A DNA stretch of 9,292 nucleotides, taken from an uncultured Collinsella sp. GTDB lineage: Bacteria > Actinomycetota > Coriobacteriia > Coriobacteriales > Coriobacteriaceae. Of this stretch, positions 6,626 through 9,292 are shown piece after piece (position 1 is the stretch's first letter; each line of letters begins with the position of its first letter). The notes below the pieces were generated by a model, which worked only from the letters and a program-made list of their open reading frames with translations, ran no database searches and was not told the DNA's origin. The stretch spans positions 1 through 9,292 of the forward strand of contig CAUDAE010000076.1 of assembly GCA_958447445.1 (NCBI GenBank), read 5' to 3'. The position numbers and the translations under genes were made by a program.

Positions 6626-7669
6626 TTAAGCATTGGTCTGGACGAAGCCGCCATCAAACGCATTGGCCTCGAGCACGCGGGCACAGCCGTTAACGACGTT
6701 ATCGAGCGCCGTGGGGCTGACGTTGACCGAAACACCGGTCTCATCGCGCAGGCGCACGTCGAGACCGCGCAGCAGCGCGCCGCCACCAGTCAGCAAAATG
6801 CCGTAGTACATAAGGTCCGAGGCAAGATCGGGAGGCGTAGCGTCGAGTGCGTCCTTGACGGCCTTGGCCATCTCGTCGAGCGGCTTGTTGAGCGCGCGAC
6901 GAATCTCCTCGCTCTCGATGCGCACGGTCTTGGGCAGACCGGTGATCACGTCGCGGCCGTTGACCTCGACGTCGAGCTCGTCCTTGAGCGGCACGGCGGA
7001 ACCGACCTTGATCTTGATGTCCTCTGCCGTACGCTCGCCGATGGCAAGGTTGTAGGCATCGCGAACGTGCGTGAGGATGGCCTGATCGAACTCGTCGCCG
7101 GCAATACGGATGGACTGCGAGACGACGATGCCGCCCATAGCGATAACGGCAACCTCGGTGGTACCGCCACCGATGTCGATGACCATGGAGCCGGTGGGCT
7201 CCTCGACGGGCAGGTCGGCGCCGATAGCAGCAGCCATGGGCTCCTCGATCAGGTAGGCCTGGCGAGCGCCGGCCTGGATCGTGGCCTCAAAGACAGCGCG
7301 CTTCTCGACCGACGTGACGCCGGAGGGAACGCAGACGACAACACGCGGACGCGGAGTCCACGGATAGCGCTTCTCGGACGCCTTGTCGATAAAGTAGCGA
7401 AGCATGGCCTCGGTAACGTCGAAGTCGGCGATGACGCCGTCCTTCAGGGGACGAACGGCCACGATGTTGCCGGGCGTACGGCCGAGCATGCGCTTTGCCT
7501 CGATACCGACCGCCAGGATGCGCTCGTCGTTCTTGTCGATGGCGACGACGGAGGGCTCGCGGATGACGATGCCCTTGCCGCGCACGGAGACAAGCGTATT
7601 TGCGGTGCCGAGGTCGATGGCAAGATCGCCCGCATAGCTACCGAAGAACATATCCATCAAAGAAAACAA
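6626..7669 (-). CDS. mreB: MreB, actin-like rod shape-determining protein
   Basis: MreB is the bacterial actin that forms membrane-bound filaments and orients the elongation machinery. The 347 residues are a usual length. The N-terminus carries a short hydrophobic amphipathic start (MFSLMDMFFG) that could serve as the membrane-binding segment. ATP-binding motifs are intact: phosphate 1 DLGTANTLV (19-27), VPSGVTSVEKRA (114-125), EEPMAAAIGA (142-151), phosphate 2 VIDIGGGTTEVAV (163-175) and the adenosine motif LLTGGGALLRGL (292-303). The start is a TTG with AGGAG five bases upstream; the first ATG (residue 5) would be 17 bases from it, too far. mreB is the first gene of the mre operon, preceded by a 115-base gap with a hairpin and a candidate promoter. 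Confidence 0.97.
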   Translation of the reverse strand: MFSLMDMFFGSYAGDLAIDLGTANTLVSVRGKGIVIREPSVVAIDKNDERILAVGIEAKRMLGRTPGNIVAVRPLKDGVIADFDVTEAMLRYFIDKASEKRYPWTPRPRVVVCVPSGVTSVEKRAVFEATIQAGARQAYLIEEPMAAAIGADLPVEEPTGSMVIDIGGGTTEVAVIAMGGIVVSQSIRIAGDEFDQAILTHVRDAYNLAIGERTAEDIKIKVGSAVPLKDELDVEVNGRDVITGLPKTVRIESEEIRRALNKPLDEMAKAVKDALDATPPDLASDLMYYGILLTGGGALLRGLDVRLRDETGVSVNVSPTALDNVVNGCARVLEANAFDGGFVQTNA

Positions 7670-7674
7670 CGCAA

Positions 7675-7679
7675 CTCCT
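7675..7679 (-). promoter_or_regulatory. Shine-Dalgarno deciding the TTG start of mreB
   Basis: AGGAG lies five bases before the TTG at 7669 and 17 bases before the first in-frame ATG. The spacing supports the TTG and keeps the hydrophobic N-terminus of MreB. Confidence 0.7.
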
Positions 7680-7714
7680 GATGTGTTGGATGATTGCTGG
7701 AAAACTACTAGCTC

Positions 7715-7720
7715 ATCATA
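7715..7720 (-). promoter_or_regulatory. Candidate -10 element for the mreB operon
   Basis: TATGAT matches the TATAAT consensus in five of six positions and lies nine bases downstream of the intergenic hairpin. Initiation about seven bases further on would leave a leader of roughly 40 bases before mreB. No convincing -35 box is present at 16-18 bases; that stretch falls inside the hairpin DNA. The call rests on one hexamer and on the position at the head of the operon. Confidence 0.3.
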
Positions 7721-7729
7721 CTAACGCAA

Positions 7730-7762
7730 GCCCGGCACCTCACTTGCGGTGAAGCGCCGGGC
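7730..7762 (-). terminator. Hairpin between the TPR gene and mreB, probable intrinsic terminator
   Basis: Two 14-base arms (GCCCGGCGCUUCAC and GUGAGGUGCCGGGC in the minus-strand RNA) pair completely around a CGCAA loop. Two of the 14 pairs are G-U wobbles. In plus-strand RNA the same two positions become A-C mismatches, so the structure is built for minus-strand transcripts. It starts 22 bases after the tandem TAG-TGA end of the TPR gene. The downstream U-run is weak (UUGCGUU), so termination may be partial or may depend on a factor. Confidence 0.68.
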
Positions 7763-7784
7763 AAAGCTAAATCCCATAAGGTCA

Positions 7785-9089
7785 CTACTGGTTGTCAGCA
7801 GCCGAGAAATCCATATCGAGCGAGGAAACGGCCCAGCCGATATGGCTGTCGGAGCGCACGAATTTGACGGTGTACTCCTGCTCGCCGCCCTTGGACAGCG
7901 AAGCCTTAACCTTGGCGGTCGTCTCGGTCATGGACTGATCCATACCCTCGACGGACACGGTGGCACCCTGCGGAATCGAGGAGATGATCATCGACTTGGC
8001 GTCCTCGGACAGGCTCGAGGCCAGGCAAGACTCGGCCTTTGCGGTGTCACCGTCGCCGGCAGCCTGGAACAGATCGGTAACGACAGACTCCTGAGACGGG
8101 AAGCCAAAGCCGCGCGTGTAGGCAAAGCCCAGACCGCCCGCGGCGATCAAAATGAGCAGAAGCAGCACGATGAAGACTTTGAGGCCCGTGTGGCGATGGC
8201 GACGACGGACCTTGGCCTGCTTACGATCCTGACGGTCCTGCTGGACCATCTCGGACTCGGACAGCGTAAAGAAGCCGGTGTCCGAGGGATCGGGCATAAA
8301 CTGGCCGGTCGCGCCCGTAGGATCGAGCGGATCGACGGCAGGAGCGTCCATCGCGGGCGCCGGAGCCGTGGCCATAGCCGTCTGGGCAGACAGCGCGGCA
8401 AGCGAATCGTGCACGCGGGCAAGCTCATCGGCCTGCTCGGAGGTGAGCTGGTAGATGCCATCGGCAGTAGCGGCGTTAAAGGCGTCGAGTGCGTCGGAGG
8501 GGCGGCCGGCGGCAGAAAGCGCCTGACCCATGCCGGCGTTGAGCGCACGCGTGTCGTCGCGGGGACCGGCAAAGTCGATAGCCGTGCGGTAGGTCTCCAC
8601 GGCATCCGCCGGACGGCCAAGCTTAATGAAGCAACGACCGAGCTCGCCGAGTGCGGCGGCAGGAGCCGGATTGGCGCCGTCGATGGCGGCCTGACGAAAG
8701 GCAGTACCCGCGTTGGCATAGTCGCCCGACTGGAACAGCGCATTGCCCAGGCCCAGATAGGCCTTGAACGGCGTGGCATAGGAAGCATCCTGCGTAGCAG
8801 CAGAGAACACCTGGGCGGCCGTCGTGTAGTCGCCCACGGCGGCGAGCGCCTTGCCGCGGTTGGTGAGCAGCGCGCCGCGCTTGCCGTAGGTGCCGTCATT
8901 GAGGGCAGCGGCGTAGGCCTCGGCGGCCTCGGCATACATGCCCAGGTGCATCAAGGCGTTGCCACGAAGGTGATCGGCCTCGCCCATAATCTCATCGGGA
9001 GTTTTTGCCGCCCCAAGCATCTGGGCTGCAGCGGAAAAATCACCCGCGCGGTAAGCGGCGCGGCCCTGTTGGATCAGCTGGCTATTCAA
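7785..9089 (-). CDS. TPR protein with one transmembrane helix and a small extracytoplasmic domain
   Basis: A 434-residue protein of unknown specific role. The N-terminal part holds about six tetratricopeptide repeats, recognisable by helix pairs such as RGNALMHLGMYAEAAEAYAAAL (42-63), GKALAAVGDYTTAAQVF (79-95), LGNALFQSGDYANAGTAF (114-131), LGRCFIKLGRPADAVETY (150-167) and MGQALSAAGRPSDALDAF (187-204). An Ala/Pro/Asp-rich linker (about 237-275) follows. A very basic patch (290-304) then precedes a single membrane helix (about 304-324). The positive-inside rule puts the TPRs in the cytoplasm and the last 110 residues outside; these resemble a small DUF4878/NTF2-like fold, which is only a guess. 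The start is TTG with AGGGG six bases upstream. The gene lies 11 bases after the cyclophilin gene and ends in tandem stops, then a hairpin. TPRs suggest a protein-docking role. Confidence 0.85.
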   Translation of the reverse strand: MNSQLIQQGRAAYRAGDFSAAAQMLGAAKTPDEIMGEADHLRGNALMHLGMYAEAAEAYAAALNDGTYGKRGALLTNRGKALAAVGDYTTAAQVFSAATQDASYATPFKAYLGLGNALFQSGDYANAGTAFRQAAIDGANPAPAAALGELGRCFIKLGRPADAVETYRTAIDFAGPRDDTRALNAGMGQALSAAGRPSDALDAFNAATADGIYQLTSEQADELARVHDSLAALSAQTAMATAPAPAMDAPAVDPLDPTGATGQFMPDPSDTGFFTLSESEMVQQDRQDRKQAKVRRRHRHTGLKVFIVLLLLILIAAGGLGFAYTRGFGFPSQESVVTDLFQAAGDGDTAKAESCLASSLSEDAKSMIISSIPQGATVSVEGMDQSMTETTAKVKASLSKGGEQEYTVKFVRSDSHIGWAVSSLDMDFSAADNQ

Positions 9090-9095
9090 GGAAGT

Positions 9096-9100
9096 CCCCT
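9096..9100 (-). promoter_or_regulatory. Shine-Dalgarno deciding the TTG start of the TPR gene
   Basis: AGGGG lies six bases before the TTG at 9089 and directly follows the TAA stop of the cyclophilin gene. The next in-frame ATG is at residue 24, inside the first repeat, so the TTG is favoured. Confidence 0.65.
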
Positions 9101-9292
9101 TTACTCGTGAACGATCTCGACATGGACGATCTCGTCGCCGGCACGCAGCTGCGAAATCACATCGAGACCCTCGACCGTGGTACCAAAGACGGTGTAACCG
9201 GAATCGAGGTTATGCTGGGCACCCAGGCAGAAGTAGAACTGCGAACCCGCGGAATCGGGGTCCATGGAGCGTGCCATGGCAAGGGCACCATC
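9101..9292 (-). CDS. Cyclophilin-type peptidyl-prolyl cis-trans isomerase, C-terminal 63 residues (5' end outside window)
   Basis: The visible part is the C-terminal end of a cyclophilin, an enzyme that speeds cis-trans isomerisation of proline peptide bonds. Diagnostic motifs are GALAMARSMDPDSAGSQFYF (2-21 of the visible residues), matching the family pattern with its conserved SQF active-site segment, then LDSGYTVFGTTVEGLDVI (29-46). The human cyclophilin histidine in the last motif is Tyr here, as in some bacterial enzymes such as E. coli PpiB. The protein ends VEIVHE, a normal short bacterial C-terminus, with no tail or second domain. Whether it is cytoplasmic or exported cannot be told because the N-terminus is missing. 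It ends 11 bases before the TPR gene, which suggests a shared transcript. Confidence 0.93.
   Translation of the reverse strand, partial: DGALAMARSMDPDSAGSQFYFCLGAQHNLDSGYTVFGTTVEGLDVISQLRAGDEIVHVEIVHE

Noticed and set aside
6557..7681. A 374-codon open frame on the plus strand
   Set aside because: It is antisense to mreB, whose ATP-binding motifs are all intact, and the translation shows no recognisable family.
7763..7784. A plus-strand terminator reading of the intergenic hairpin
   Set aside because: In plus-strand RNA the stem has two A-C mismatches and is followed by AAAGCTAAATCC with no U-run. No plus-strand gene ends there.
7749..9110. A 453-codon open frame on the plus strand
   Set aside because: It is antisense to the TPR gene over its whole length. 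The translation is rich in Arg, Gly and His without domain character, which is typical of GC-rich shadow frames.

Overview
The window reads as a chromosomal cell-shape locus from a high-GC actinobacterium. The gene content and style suggest the class Coriobacteriia, perhaps a Collinsella-like gut organism. That placement is an inference from GC-rich coding, the mreB-mreC-mreD-mrdA-rodA order shared with other Actinobacteria, frequent TTG starts and the recognised neighbours; no database search was possible. Every gene lies on the minus strand, so transcription runs from high to low coordinates. I see no mobile element, tRNA, rRNA, CRISPR array or sign of recent transfer.

In transcription order: a cyclophilin-type prolyl isomerase enters from the right edge (9101-9292, C-terminal part only). 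It is followed after 11 bases by a membrane-anchored TPR protein (7785-9089). A 115-base gap (7670-7784) holds a 33-base hairpin and a weak candidate promoter and separates this pair from the main operon. The main operon is mreB (6626-7669), mreC (5606-6604), mreD (5028-5594), mrdA encoding PBP2 (2945-5014) and rodA (1709-2935). After it come a DUF697-like membrane protein of unknown function (761-1690) and the start of a B12-binding-type radical SAM protein (1-750, cut by the left edge). Genes are 9 to 21 bases apart within each block. No stretch over 300 bases lacks a gene.

Together the five central genes encode the elongasome. MreB filaments guide MreC and MreD in the membrane, and these couple to RodA, which polymerises glycan strands from lipid II, and to PBP2, which crosslinks them. 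The TPR protein upstream and the DUF697-like protein downstream are the unexplained partners. The radical SAM gene probably leads into the next conserved block.

The main points for a second look are an extra transmembrane helix in PBP2, a possible P-loop-less GTPase-like domain in the DUF697-like protein, an intergenic hairpin fully paired only in minus-strand RNA, stop codons fused to Shine-Dalgarno sequences at five junctions, and four TTG starts among the seven genes whose start is visible. I do not see a clearly new biological system; most of the window is a conserved housekeeping locus.
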